Positions 25,369 to 33,600 of a stretch of 56,519 nt of DNA are shown here, piece after piece. The position numbers were made by a program, and so were the translations under genes. The DNA lies in NCBI RefSeq assembly GCF_001813295.1, contig NZ_KV812016.1, positions 1 to 56,519 of the forward strand, given 5' to 3'. Numbering within the stretch: position 1 is the stretch's first letter; each line of letters begins with the position of its first letter. The notes beneath the pieces are model-generated. The model did no database searches and was not told where the DNA came from. It worked only from the letters and a program-made list of their open reading frames with translations. The DNA comes from Streptococcus sp. HMSC072G04. GTDB taxonomy: Bacteria; Bacillota; Bacilli; Lactobacillales; Streptococcaceae.

Positions 25369-26431
25369 ACCAAGCTTGCCCACTAAAAAGAAAAAGGGAC
25401 GATTGAAAGAATACCGATGGCCGATTGCAGGCGTTCTTTTCTTGCTCCTCTTGCTAGCTGCTTTTGTGATTCGCCTTCCCTATTATATTGAGATGCCAGG
25501 AACGGCAGAAGACATTCGATCGGTCATGACAGTCGATGGAAAAATGGATACCAAGTCAGGATCCTATGATTTTGTAACCGTGGCAGTGAAAGAAGCGACC
25601 CCGGCTGATTTGATCTATGCTTGGGCGACCCCTTTTACAGATATCTACTCTGCCAAGGATATGACAGGTGGTAGTTCGAGCCAAGAATTTACGCGGATTA
25701 ACCAATTCTATATGGAAACCTCGCAAAATATGGCCATCTACCAAGGGTTAAAGACAGCTGGAAAAGAAACCCAGATGGACTTTCTTGGTGTTTATGTCAT
25801 GCAAGTGGCAGATGACTCGACCTTTAAGGGAATCTTGAACATTGCAGATACCGTCACCGGTGTGAATGGCAAGACCTTTAAGAGTTCCAAAGAATTGATT
25901 GATTATGTTGGTTCTCAAAAAATTGGCGATCCTGTTTCAGTGACCTATATTGAGGATGGACAAACCAAGACCGCAGACGGAAAGATCATCAAATTATCCA
26001 ACGGGAAAAACGGAATCGGGATTAGCCTGATCGACCGGACTGAAGCCAAAGGCGATGTTCCTGTCCAATTTGCGACCCAAGGGATTGGTGGTCCAAGTGC
26101 CGGTATGATGTTTAGCCTAGCCATCTACACCCAGGTGGCTGATCCAGATCTTCGTCAGGGACGCCATATTGCAGGGACAGGAACCATTAACCAAGATGGA
26201 ACGGTTGGTGATATCGGTGGGATTGACAAGAAAGTCGTCGCAGCCGATAAAGAAGGAGCAGAAATTTTCTTTGCCCCTAATAATCCAGTTTCCAAAGAAG
26301 AAAAGAAGGCCAATCCCAAGGCCAAATCAAACTATGAAACAGCTAAAGAAGCAGCGAAACAAATTCATTCGAAGATGAAAATCGTACCCGTCAAAACCCT
26401 TCAAGACGCCATTGATTATCTGAAGAAGTAG
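25352..26431 (+). CDS. sepM: PDZ/Lon-like membrane serine protease SepM
   Basis: A 359-residue protease with an N-terminal membrane anchor (about residues 25-45), then a PDZ domain (about 140-215) and a Lon-type protease domain. The catalytic dyad serine is in GIGGPSAGMMFSLAIY and the lysine in VGDIGGIDKKVVAA. In Streptococcus mutans SepM trims the competence-stimulating peptide outside the cell. The same domain order is found in Bacillus YlbL. Its conserved position after coaD supports the call. The peptide substrate in this organism is unknown. Confidence 0.92.
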   Translation: MTQANKPSLPTKKKKGRLKEYRWPIAGVLFLLLLLAAFVIRLPYYIEMPGTAEDIRSVMTVDGKMDTKSGSYDFVTVAVKEATPADLIYAWATPFTDIYSAKDMTGGSSSQEFTRINQFYMETSQNMAIYQGLKTAGKETQMDFLGVYVMQVADDSTFKGILNIADTVTGVNGKTFKSSKELIDYVGSQKIGDPVSVTYIEDGQTKTADGKIIKLSNGKNGIGISLIDRTEAKGDVPVQFATQGIGGPSAGMMFSLAIYTQVADPDLRQGRHIAGTGTINQDGTVGDIGGIDKKVVAADKEGAEIFFAPNNPVSKEEKKANPKAKSNYETAKEAAKQIHSKMKIVPVKTLQDAIDYLKK

Positions 26432-26456
26432 AGAGTAGTCTGCTGGACAAGTGATG

Positions 26457-26485
26457 AAATGAGAGAAAATCAATTTCTCATTTTT
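26457..26485 (+). terminator. Terminator-like hairpin after sepM
   Basis: AAATGAGA and TCTCATTT pair around an A/T-rich loop and are followed by T residues. It separates the rsmD operon from the AT-rich insert. Confidence 0.6.
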
Positions 26486-26495
26486 ATGAAGGATT

Positions 26496-26885
26496 ATGGG
26501 TCAAGAAAGTAATGAGTTTATGAAATCATATAATATGTTGCTAATGAATGGGATTATTGGTATTTTAGGAGCGATCGTAATCAGCTATGCCTCTTTTCAA
26601 CGGTGGGAGTGGACTTTCGTTCATGCTGTTCCTGAGCTGGTTGAAAAAGGTGATTGGGGATTGGTAATCAATACAATCAGTCTCTTGTATCTTGTTATCT
26701 CTATACTTGCAATGGCCAACTATAATGAAAATCCAAAAGTAAATAAGAAAAGTCATAAAATTCTCTTCGTTGCCTCTATAGTTGGTTTCGTTCCTTTTGT
26801 ATCGACTTTAACTAGTGTGCTAGCAATCATTTCAAGTTTGTTATATCTATTCGATTATCAACAGTTATCAAATGAAAAGGAGTAG
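26496..26885 (+). CDS. Unknown small membrane protein
   Basis: A 129-residue protein with about four hydrophobic segments: MNGIIGILGAIVISYASF, VINTISLLYLVISILAMANY, ILFVASIVGFVPFVSTL and LAIISSLLYLFDY. No family is recognised. AAGGAT eight bases before the ATG is its ribosome site. It is the first of two AT-rich genes inserted between sepM and ccdA. A membrane partner or immunity role with the next gene is possible but not shown. Confidence 0.6.
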   Translation: MGQESNEFMKSYNMLLMNGIIGILGAIVISYASFQRWEWTFVHAVPELVEKGDWGLVINTISLLYLVISILAMANYNENPKVNKKSHKILFVASIVGFVPFVSTLTSVLAIISSLLYLFDYQQLSNEKE

Positions 26886-26941
26886 GCTTTGAAAAAGGTA
26901 TTTGGTGATGTGAAGTAAAAGAAAAGTAGGAGAAAATCATA

Positions 26942-27889
26942 ATGAAAAACAAAAAAGCTAGCATGTTAATAGCTATCATAATGCTTGTTGTTGGCAGTAT
27001 AATTTTTTTAAAATATAAAAATTCCTCAGAGAAAATTTATAGAAATGAAACTCCTTCAAAAATTAGGGAAATAAAATTGTTGGACAATGATAAATTTGTT
27101 TTTGTGGCTGTCGATAACTATTCAGACGGTGTTATTTTGTTTGGTCAGAATTATATTACAACTTTTTCTTCGCATACACTTGATACTACTAATTTTGAAA
27201 AAACTCCCCCAATTGGTAATGAAGAATATTTTCAAATTAATAGTTATAGTGTACATGATAAAGAAAAAATTGTTAAATTTAATTTATATGAATTACTTGG
27301 GAAGAATAATTTATATCGTTCTGTTCATAATTTTCCTTATAGTTATTTACAAAATGACGATGATTACCTGACACTGGATTTGGAGAAACTAAATATGTAC
27401 GATATAACAGGTCATGATATTAGATCGGTATTAGTTTCTGCTAGTGGAGAGAAATATAAAGATATTTCTGAAAGTGAAATGGAGAAGATTGACAGAGAAC
27501 AAAAACTATATTTTAACCAAAAATATGATTGGGATAGGGGTGGGATCTCTGAACAGATCGACGATAATCTAGCAAAGTATAATCTTTCAAGAAACGTAAA
27601 TTTAATTTATCCAATGAATTTTAATCCGTCTCAAATAAATATTTCTGGTTCTAACTTTGCCAAATTATATCCAGAGTTAGAAAAACAGATGAAATATCTA
27701 GATGAATTATATTTCCGTCCGAAACAATACAATGAACGCGAATGGTTTGATAAAATCATTCATTGGTTTGCGCCGGAAGGTCAAGAAGTCATGGAACTGT
27801 ATGCCACAGACGAAACAACTGGAGAGAAAACACAAATTCACTCTTATGACGAGTTCGTAGCATGGATAAAGGCCCATCCGAAGAATTAA
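26942..27889 (+). CDS. Unknown membrane-anchored protein, AT-rich
   Basis: A 315-residue protein with one N-terminal hydrophobic segment (ASMLIAIIMLVVGSIIFL) and an otherwise soluble, probably exported, body rich in Asn, Asp, Tyr and Lys. No domain is recognised. The first 260 codons are strikingly AT-rich. The last about 50 (WFDKIIHWFAPEGQEVMELYATDETTGEKTQIHSYDEFVAWI) have the base use of the surrounding core genome, so the gene looks mosaic. A GTAGGAG ribosome site precedes the ATG, and a terminator follows 35 bases after the stop. Confidence 0.6.
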   Translation: MKNKKASMLIAIIMLVVGSIIFLKYKNSSEKIYRNETPSKIREIKLLDNDKFVFVAVDNYSDGVILFGQNYITTFSSHTLDTTNFEKTPPIGNEEYFQINSYSVHDKEKIVKFNLYELLGKNNLYRSVHNFPYSYLQNDDDYLTLDLEKLNMYDITGHDIRSVLVSASGEKYKDISESEMEKIDREQKLYFNQKYDWDRGGISEQIDDNLAKYNLSRNVNLIYPMNFNPSQINISGSNFAKLYPELEKQMKYLDELYFRPKQYNEREWFDKIIHWFAPEGQEVMELYATDETTGEKTQIHSYDEFVAWIKAHPKN

Positions 27890-27923
27890 TCATCTTCTAA
27901 TCAAATTCAAGTTTTTGCTTATC

Positions 27924-27953
27924 AATCTCTCTATTTTTAGAGGGATTTTTTCT
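27924..27953 (+). terminator. Terminator of the AT-rich pair
   Basis: AATCTCTCT (27924-27932) and AGAGGGATT (27939-27947) pair with one G-U and run into seven T residues. Confidence 0.85.
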
Positions 27954-27988
27954 TTATACTGGTATCAGAAAGAAAGGGAGGTAGTGAA

Positions 27989-28699
27989 ATGATTCAAACT
28001 AGTTTGTTTTCCATTTCAGTATTCTTAGCGGGAGTTCTATCCTTTTTCTCCCCATGTATTTTGCCACTGATGCCAGTCTATGTAGGGATTCTATTGGATT
28101 CTGAACGCGTGAAGACGGTTCGAATTTTTGGAAGAGACATTTCTTGGTATGGTCTGGTGAAGACGTTTTGTTTTATCGCAGGTCTATCAACTGTTTTCCT
28201 GATTCTAGGATATGGTGCAGGGGCCCTTGGCCAGGTGCTTTATGCTCCATGGTTTCGCTATCTGCTAGGAGGGATTGTGATCTTATTAGGGATTCACCAA
28301 ATGGAAGTGATCAATCTGAGACAACTCCAAAAACAAAAGACCATCCAACTCAAAAAGAATCGGGAGCGCAATGAATTCTTCAATGCTTTTCTAATAGGGG
28401 TAACCTTTAGTTTTGGTTGGACCCCTTGTGTCGGACCAGTTTTGAGTTCGGTTCTAGCCATTGCCGCTTCTGGAGGAAATGGTGCTTTGCAAGGCGCTCT
28501 CCTGATGCTGGTATATACATTAGGCTTGGCTCTGCCTTTCTTGCTTTTGGCCTTGGCCTCTAGCTGGGTTCTACAACATTTCGCTAAACTCAAGCCCCAC
28601 ATGGGAACCTTGAAAAAAATTGGTGGTGCCCTCATCATCTTGATGGGTATCTTGCTGATGCTTGGAAATCTTAATAGCCTCGCATCCCTGTTTCACTAA
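27989..28699 (+). CDS. ccdA: Thiol-disulfide transmembrane shuttle CcdA
   Basis: A 236-residue protein with six membrane segments that carries electrons from cytoplasmic thioredoxin across the membrane. The paired cysteine motifs are visible: FFSPCILPLMPVYVG in segment one and FSFGWTPCVGPVLSSVLAIA in segment four, each with one conserved cysteine beside proline. It lies at the head of a group ending in msrAB. In pneumococcus the same arrangement (CcdA, Etrx, MsrAB) repairs oxidised surface methionines, with CcdA reducing the extracellular thioredoxins. GGGAGG is the ribosome site. Confidence 0.93.
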   Translation: MIQTSLFSISVFLAGVLSFFSPCILPLMPVYVGILLDSERVKTVRIFGRDISWYGLVKTFCFIAGLSTVFLILGYGAGALGQVLYAPWFRYLLGGIVILLGIHQMEVINLRQLQKQKTIQLKKNRERNEFFNAFLIGVTFSFGWTPCVGPVLSSVLAIAASGGNGALQGALLMLVYTLGLALPFLLLALASSWVLQHFAKLKPHMGTLKKIGGALIILMGILLMLGNLNSLASLFH

Positions 28700-28725
28700 T
28701 CTTGAATGATTAAAGGAGAAAAATC

Positions 28726-29061
28726 ATGAAAAAAATTCTTGCACTTTCTATTGCTACACTTAGCATCGTCACTTTAGCAGCTTGTTCTGGACAGAAATCA
28801 GATTCAGACATGAAAAAAACGGACGATAGTAGTATGATGAAGAAGGACGATATGAAGAAGGACGACATGAAGAAGGATAACATGAAGGATTCGTCCATGT
28901 CCGATGATAAAATGGAAAAAGAGGACAAGAAAGATTCATCTATGATGTCTGACAGCAGTTCTGAAATGAAGGACGACATGAAAAAAGATGAGATGAAATC
29001 TAGCGATTCAGAAATGAAAGATGAAAAGAGTGAATCATCTGATATGAAATCAGACAACTAA
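28726..29061 (+). CDS. Methionine-rich repetitive lipoprotein
   Basis: A 111-residue predicted lipoprotein. A signal peptide ends in the lipobox TLAAC, with cysteine 20. The mature 92 residues are almost only Met, Lys, Asp, Ser and Glu, in loose DDMKKDDMKKDNMK-type repeats. Fifteen of 92 are methionines, and there is no other cysteine, aromatic residue or tryptophan. It should be an unstructured, surface-tethered chain. It lies 26 bases after ccdA with an AAAGGAG site and before the thioredoxin-like gene and msrAB, the enzymes that reduce oxidised methionine. A role as oxidant sink, metal binder or MsrAB substrate is inference. An open frame on the other strand is a mirror of the repeats. Confidence 0.82.
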   Translation: MKKILALSIATLSIVTLAACSGQKSDSDMKKTDDSSMMKKDDMKKDDMKKDNMKDSSMSDDKMEKEDKKDSSMMSDSSSEMKDDMKKDEMKSSDSEMKDEKSESSDMKSDN

Positions 29062-29117
29062 TGAAAGAAGGGAGAGGTCATCTGAGGATGACTTTCTCCT
29101 TATTTAAAGAGGTAATA

Positions 29118-29681
29118 ATGATGAAGAAATTAGCTTTAGTAGCTGCAGGATTCTTGTGTACTGGACTTTTGGGGGCTTGCTCGAGTCAAGGAATGGCTAC
29201 TTCCAATAAGGACATTAGCCAACAAACAGCCAAAGCTGGCGCTAGGCAACCATCTGGCAAGAAAGTGAAGGAGTTTAACCTGCAAGGAGTAGACGGTAAG
29301 ACCTACCGCTTATCCGATTACAAGGGAAAGAAAGTTTACCTCAAATTTTGGGCTTCCTGGTGCTCAATCTGTCTTTCAACATTAGGCGACACAAATGATT
29401 TAGCAAAGGCAGAGGAGGGTAAGGATTATGTGGTCTTATCCGTTGTAGCTCCAACCTTTAATGGTGAAAAATCGGAAGCAGATTTCAAAAACTGGTACCA
29501 GTCTTTGGATTACAAGGATTTCCCGGTCTTGCTAGATAGTAAAGGGGAACTGCTAAAAGAGTATGGGATTCGTTCATATCCATCGGCGCTCTTTATCAAT
29601 AGTGATGGGACTTTAGCAAAGAGTCATATTGGCTATATGAATAAAGAGGATATCCTCAAGACCCTAGAGAACATGCAGTAA
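29118..29681 (+). CDS. Extracellular thioredoxin-family lipoprotein (Etrx/TlpA type)
   Basis: A 187-residue lipoprotein. The signal peptide ends at the lipobox LLGAC. The thioredoxin-like domain (about 55-187) has the redox site FWASWCSICLST (CSIC), a TlpA-like VLSVVAPTF strand and the cis-proline region IRSYPSALFINSDG. In pneumococcus the equivalent Etrx proteins pass electrons from CcdA to MsrAB. The position between ccdA and msrAB fits this exactly. The ATG pair at 29118/29121 follows GAGG; a longer frame from 29061 includes the ribosome site and is rejected. Confidence 0.92.
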   Translation: MMKKLALVAAGFLCTGLLGACSSQGMATSNKDISQQTAKAGARQPSGKKVKEFNLQGVDGKTYRLSDYKGKKVYLKFWASWCSICLSTLGDTNDLAKAEEGKDYVVLSVVAPTFNGEKSEADFKNWYQSLDYKDFPVLLDSKGELLKEYGIRSYPSALFINSDGTLAKSHIGYMNKEDILKTLENMQ

Positions 29682-29692
29682 GGAGATAGACA

Positions 29693-30814
29693 ATGGAAAC
29701 AAAATGGAAAGTGTTTGCTATCCTTCTCGTTGGCTTACTATTCATTGGTTTCTTTTTCTTTAGTAAGGGATCAAACGGAATGGATCAATCAGAAACAAGC
29801 ACTGAGATGATTAAAAAAGCATCGATGAGTCAGACTCCAGTAGCCAAAAAGGAAACAAATGAAACGGTTGATCCAAAGGATCAGCGTGAAATTTATTTGG
29901 CTGGTGGTTGCTTCTGGGGCGTAGAGGAATATTTCTCCCGTGTTCCAGGTGTGATTGATGCTGTATCAGGCTATGCCAATGGAAAGGGAGAAACAACCAA
30001 GTATGAATTAGTCCCTCAAACAGGGCATGCCGAAACAGTTCACATCACTTACAATATCAAGAAGGTATCTCTGAAAGAATTGCTCCTGCATTATTTCCGG
30101 ATTATCGACCCAACGTCGAAGAATCGACAAGGAAATGATCAAGGGACTCAATACCGAACAGGTGTCTATTATGTCTCCCAAGAAGACCTTCCAACCATTA
30201 ACCAAGTCTTTGAAGAAGAAGCAAAAAAATACGACAAACCGTTAGCAGTGGAAAAAGAGCCGCTGACTAATTTCATCAAGGCTGAGGACTACCACCAGGA
30301 TTATCTAAAGAAACATCCGAATGGGTACTGCCATATCGATGTCAATCAGGCTTCTTATCCTGTTATTGATGCCAATCGCTACTCCAAGCCAAGCGATGAG
30401 GAGATCAAAAAGAAGTTATCTCCTGAAGAGTATGCGGTGACACAAAAAAATGATACCGAACGAGCCTTCTCCAATCGTTACTGGGATCAGTTTGATGCCG
30501 GTATTTATGTAGATGTCGTGACTGGTGAGCCTCTCTTCTCCTCTAAGGATAAATTTGATTCTGGTTGTGGTTGGCCAAGTTTCAGTCGGCCTATTAGTCC
30601 TGATGTGGCCATCTATAAGGAGGATAAGAGTTTCAATATGACCCGGACAGAAGTTCGGAGCCGTGTAGGAAATTCTCATCTGGGCCATGTTTTTACCGAT
30701 GGTCTTAAGGAAAAAGGTGGCCTTCGCTATTGCATCAATAGCTTGTCAATCAAATTCATCCCTAAAGCAGAGATGGTGGAAAAGGGCTACGGTTATTTAT
30801 TGGACTATGTCTGA
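29693..30814 (+). CDS. msrAB: Membrane-anchored methionine sulfoxide reductase MsrA-MsrB
   Basis: A 373-residue fusion. An N-terminal membrane anchor (about 5-25) is followed by MsrA (about 65-225), with catalytic cysteine in [13 protein letters not shown] and the [19 protein letters not shown] loop. MsrB (about 240-370) has [14 protein letters not shown] and catalytic cysteine in [14 protein letters not shown]. Together they reduce both stereoisomers of methionine sulfoxide in proteins outside the membrane. The zinc CxxC pairs of some MsrB enzymes are absent, as is usual in streptococci. It is last in the ccdA group. The two-component genes follow after 58 bases with their own promoter. Confidence 0.95.
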   Translation: METKWKVFAILLVGLLFIGFFFFSKGSNGMDQSETSTEMIKKASMSQTPVAKKETNETVDPKDQREIYLAGGCFWGVEEYFSRVPGVIDAVSGYANGKGETTKYELVPQTGHAETVHITYNIKKVSLKELLLHYFRIIDPTSKNRQGNDQGTQYRTGVYYVSQEDLPTINQVFEEEAKKYDKPLAVEKEPLTNFIKAEDYHQDYLKKHPNGYCHIDVNQASYPVIDANRYSKPSDEEIKKKLSPEEYAVTQKNDTERAFSNRYWDQFDAGIYVDVVTGEPLFSSKDKFDSGCGWPSFSRPISPDVAIYKEDKSFNMTRTEVRSRVGNSHLGHVFTDGLKEKGGLRYCINSLSIKFIPKAEMVEKGYGYLLDYV

Positions 30815-30831
30815 GACATTTGGAACTACAA

Positions 30832-30854
30832 TTTGCTATAATAAGCATAGCAAA
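30832..30854 (+). promoter_or_regulatory. Promoter of the two-component system with an overlapping dyad
   Basis: An extended -10, TGCTATAAT (30834-30842), lies inside a perfect inverted repeat, TTTGCTAT and ATAGCAAA, separated by seven bases. Such a dyad over the -10 would suit autoregulation or repression, but the binding protein is unknown. Confidence 0.55.
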
Positions 30855-30872
30855 AACAAGTAGGTGAAAGAC

Positions 30873-31607
30873 ATGTATGCGATCATGATTGTGGAAGATG
30901 AAGAGCTTATCCGGCAGGGTCTGACTTCCTTAGTAGACTATGAACAGTTTGGGATGGCCGTCATCAACCAGGCAGAAAATGGCCGTGAGGCCTGGGAGAA
31001 GTTTCAAGAGAAACCAGCTGATATCCTTCTAACCGATATCAATATGCCACAAATGAATGGCTTGGATCTGGCCCATCTCGTCAAAGAGCAGTCTCCGTCT
31101 TGTCATATCATTTTTTTGACAGGTTATGATGACTTTGAGTTTGCGAGGAAAGCCATCAAGTTAGGTGCAGATGATTATTTGCTGAAGCCTTTTTCAAAAG
31201 ATGATATTGAAGAGATGTTAGCAAAGGTGAAGGGAAAACTCGATCAAGAGCGAAAAAAGGCGCAAGTCGAAGATTTGGTCAGTCATGGTTATTCGACAGA
31301 CTTGGAAGAAGCCATTCATGCTCGTTTAGCAGACTCTCAGTTAACTCTAAAGGATCTGGCCTATCAACTTGGTTTCAGTGCCTCTTATCTAAGCGTATTG
31401 ATCAAGAAAAAATTGGGACTCCCCTTCCAAGACTACCTCATCCAGGAGCGAATGAAGAAGGCTCAACTCTTGCTTCTCACGACAGATCTAAAGATTTATG
31501 AGATCGCCGATCAGGTTGGTTTTGAAGATATGAACTATTTTTCTCAACGCTTTAAGCAGGTTGTTGGGGTGACACCAAGGCAGTACAAAAAAGGAGAGCA
31601 TGAATGA
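30873..31607 (+). CDS. AraC-type response regulator (YesN family)
   Basis: A 244-residue response regulator. The receiver domain (1-120) has the acidic pair in MIVEDEE, phospho-acceptor D55 in LLTDINMPQ and the lysine in DDYLLKPFSKDD. The C-terminal AraC double helix-turn-helix spans about 145-244 and ends IYEIADQVGFEDMNYFSQRFKQVVGVTPRQYKK. It overlaps the sensor kinase gene by four bases. Its location right after msrAB matches pneumococcal system TCS09, whose regulator is linked to a zinc metalloprotease gene. Targets here are unknown. The ATG at 30873 with AGGTGA is preferred over an upstream GTG. Confidence 0.9.
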   Translation: MYAIMIVEDEELIRQGLTSLVDYEQFGMAVINQAENGREAWEKFQEKPADILLTDINMPQMNGLDLAHLVKEQSPSCHIIFLTGYDDFEFARKAIKLGADDYLLKPFSKDDIEEMLAKVKGKLDQERKKAQVEDLVSHGYSTDLEEAIHARLADSQLTLKDLAYQLGFSASYLSVLIKKKLGLPFQDYLIQERMKKAQLLLLTTDLKIYEIADQVGFEDMNYFSQRFKQVVGVTPRQYKKGEHE

Positions 31608-33316
31608 AACGATATCCCTTGCTGATCCAGCTGGTCCTCTACTTTTTTCTCTTCATTCTCCTACTTTTTGGTCTCATCGGTAGCCTTTACTATCAAACGA
31701 GTTCAGGGACGATCCGCCAGCAAACAGAGCGGACGACAAGAAATAGTATCGATCAAAGCAGTCAGTTCATCACCTCCTATCTAAAAAAATTAAAGCAGAC
31801 CACGACAGTGCTTAGCAAGGATCAGGCTGTTCGCCAACTTGCCCAAGACAAGAGTGCGGATCAAGAAACGGTTCAACACCTGATGCGAACGATGATTGAA
31901 ACGGATCCGGACCTGGTCTCAGCAGTCTTAGTGACCAAGGACGGACGTCTGGTAGCGACAGATACCAAAATCAGCATGCAGACCTCCTCAGATATGATGA
32001 ATGAAAGTTGGTATCAAGAGGCGATTAAGGAAAGAGCCATGCCAGTTTTGACGCCAGCTCGAAAGGAATCCTTGACTTCGGAAAAAGAAAAATGGGTGGT
32101 TTCTATTACCCAAGAAGTGGTCGATCAGACTGGCCAAAATCTCGGAGTAGTACGCTTGGATATTGGCTACGATAGCCTTCAGTCTTACTTGGATCACCTG
32201 CAACTGGGGAAACAAGGCTTTAGTTTTATCATTAATCAAAAGCATGAGTTTGTCTACCATCCTAAAAAGGCGGTCTATTCTTCCAGTCAAGAAATGCAGG
32301 CCATGCAGCCCTATATTGCTGTGAAAGATGGTTATAGTAAAGGAGGGAAGAATTTTATCTATCAGGTTCCGATTCCAGATAGTGATTGGACCTTGATTGG
32401 AGTGGCTTCCCTTGAAGGACTTCAGATGCTTCAGTCGCAGCTCCTTTACTCTTTCATTGGCCTAGGATTACTAGCTTTGATCATGTGTTTGATAGGGATC
32501 GGCTTTGTTCTGCGTTTGTGGATCAAACCCTTACGAGACCTTCAGACTATCATTTTGAGGATTGGAGCAGGAGATGCTCACGTGAGAGCTGCAGCCAAAG
32601 GATCTCCAGAATTGGTGGACCTCGCTCAAACTTTTAATGCCATGTTGGACCAAATCGATCACCTCATGCAACAGGTTAAGGAAGAGGAGCAGAACGCACG
32701 GAGGTACGAGCTGCGGGCACTTTCGGCTCAGATTAATCCGCATTTCCTCTACAATACTTTGGATACGATTGTCTGGATGGCGGAGTTTAATGATAGTCGG
32801 CGCGTGGTCAACATCACTAAGTCTTTGGCTCAATATTTTAGACTGGCTCTTAACCAAGGCCAGGAACAAATCCTACTGAGAGATGAAATCGACCATGTCC
32901 GCCAGTATCTTTTCATTCAAAAACAACGTTATGGTGAAAAGCTCAACTATGAAATTCTAGAAGATGAACGGTTGGGCGACTATCAGCTTCCAAAATTAGT
33001 GCTTCAGCCCTTAGTGGAAAATGCGATTTACCATGGCATTAAAGAGATCGATCGGCCAGGTCTCATTCGAGTGACGACTGAAGTCAGTGGAGACTCCGCC
33101 TGCGTATCGATTTTTGACAATGGACGAGGGTTTGACCGATCAGAATCAACAGACCAAACCCTTCTTCGTTTAGGAGGTGTTGGCTTGAACAATGTGGACC
33201 AACGATTGCATCTTCAATTTGGCGAAGCCTATCATATGGAGATTGATTCTAAGGCCCATAGCTATACGAAAATCACTCTTTATTTGCCCCTTTCATCCGG
33301 CAATGAATATTCATAG
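31604..33316 (+). CDS. Sensor histidine kinase (YesM/LytS type)
   Basis: A 570-residue membrane kinase. The first membrane segment lies at about 8-30 and the second at about 283-308. Between them is an extracellular double-Cache-like sensor domain (SAVLVTKDGRLVATDTK, GFSFIINQKHEFVYHP). A HAMP domain follows, then the His_kinase domain with phospho-acceptor H380 in QINPHFLYNTLDTIVWM. The ATPase has LVLQPLVENAIYHGI and IFDNGRGF. It is coupled to the response regulator by a four-base overlap. The ligand is unknown. Its stop codon touches a dispersed repeat. Confidence 0.92.
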   Translation: MKRYPLLIQLVLYFFLFILLLFGLIGSLYYQTSSGTIRQQTERTTRNSIDQSSQFITSYLKKLKQTTTVLSKDQAVRQLAQDKSADQETVQHLMRTMIETDPDLVSAVLVTKDGRLVATDTKISMQTSSDMMNESWYQEAIKERAMPVLTPARKESLTSEKEKWVVSITQEVVDQTGQNLGVVRLDIGYDSLQSYLDHLQLGKQGFSFIINQKHEFVYHPKKAVYSSSQEMQAMQPYIAVKDGYSKGGKNFIYQVPIPDSDWTLIGVASLEGLQMLQSQLLYSFIGLGLLALIMCLIGIGFVLRLWIKPLRDLQTIILRIGAGDAHVRAAAKGSPELVDLAQTFNAMLDQIDHLMQQVKEEEQNARRYELRALSAQINPHFLYNTLDTIVWMAEFNDSRRVVNITKSLAQYFRLALNQGQEQILLRDEIDHVRQYLFIQKQRYGEKLNYEILEDERLGDYQLPKLVLQPLVENAIYHGIKEIDRPGLIRVTTEVSGDSACVSIFDNGRGFDRSESTDQTLLRLGGVGLNNVDQRLHLQFGEAYHMEIDSKAHSYTKITLYLPLSSGNEYS

Positions 33317-33493
33317 AGGCTGGGACAAAAGTCCTAGCCTCTCAATTATCTTTGAATTGTCGAGCAAGACGCAGTGGTTGAGTGGGCTCTACTACGCTGA
33401 TTTCATCAGTTTTTACACCCCTACTCAACTGTGCGGAGGTGGGACGACGAAATCGAATTCTAACGAATTACCGATTTCTGTCCCACTCTCTTT
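33316..33493 (+). repeat. Dispersed structured intergenic repeat, copy 1
   Basis: About 178 bases with four hairpins. A GAGGCTGGGAC...CCTAGCCTC hairpin opens it. GTTGAGT/ACTCAAC encloses CTGAT-ttc-ATCAG. A long terminal hairpin pairs GTGGGAC with GTCCCAC, GAAATCG with CGATTTC and AATTC with GAATT. The final T-run makes it a terminator for the two-component operon. Its last 31 bases (33463-33493) recur exactly, inverted, at the end of the window, so it is a repeat family. It contains no gene. Confidence 0.88.
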
Positions 33494-33600
33494 TTGCTCT
33501 CAAAGGAATTTCAACTCTTTTCTAGTCAAATCTGACGCAAGTCATCAAATTTATGATAGAATAAAGTGTTACAGTAAATAGATTTTGATGAAGGAACACT

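Noticed and set aside
28710..29057. Ser/Phe-rich open frame antisense to the Met-rich lipoprotein
   Set aside because: It is the mirror of a low-complexity repeat: GAT/ATG-type codons read backwards give ATC/CAT-type codons without stops. It has no ribosome site or family likeness.
33316..33493. Hairpin repeat as a CRISPR or insertion sequence
   Set aside because: There are no regularly spaced direct repeats, no transposase frame and no cas genes. It is a structured intergenic repeat.
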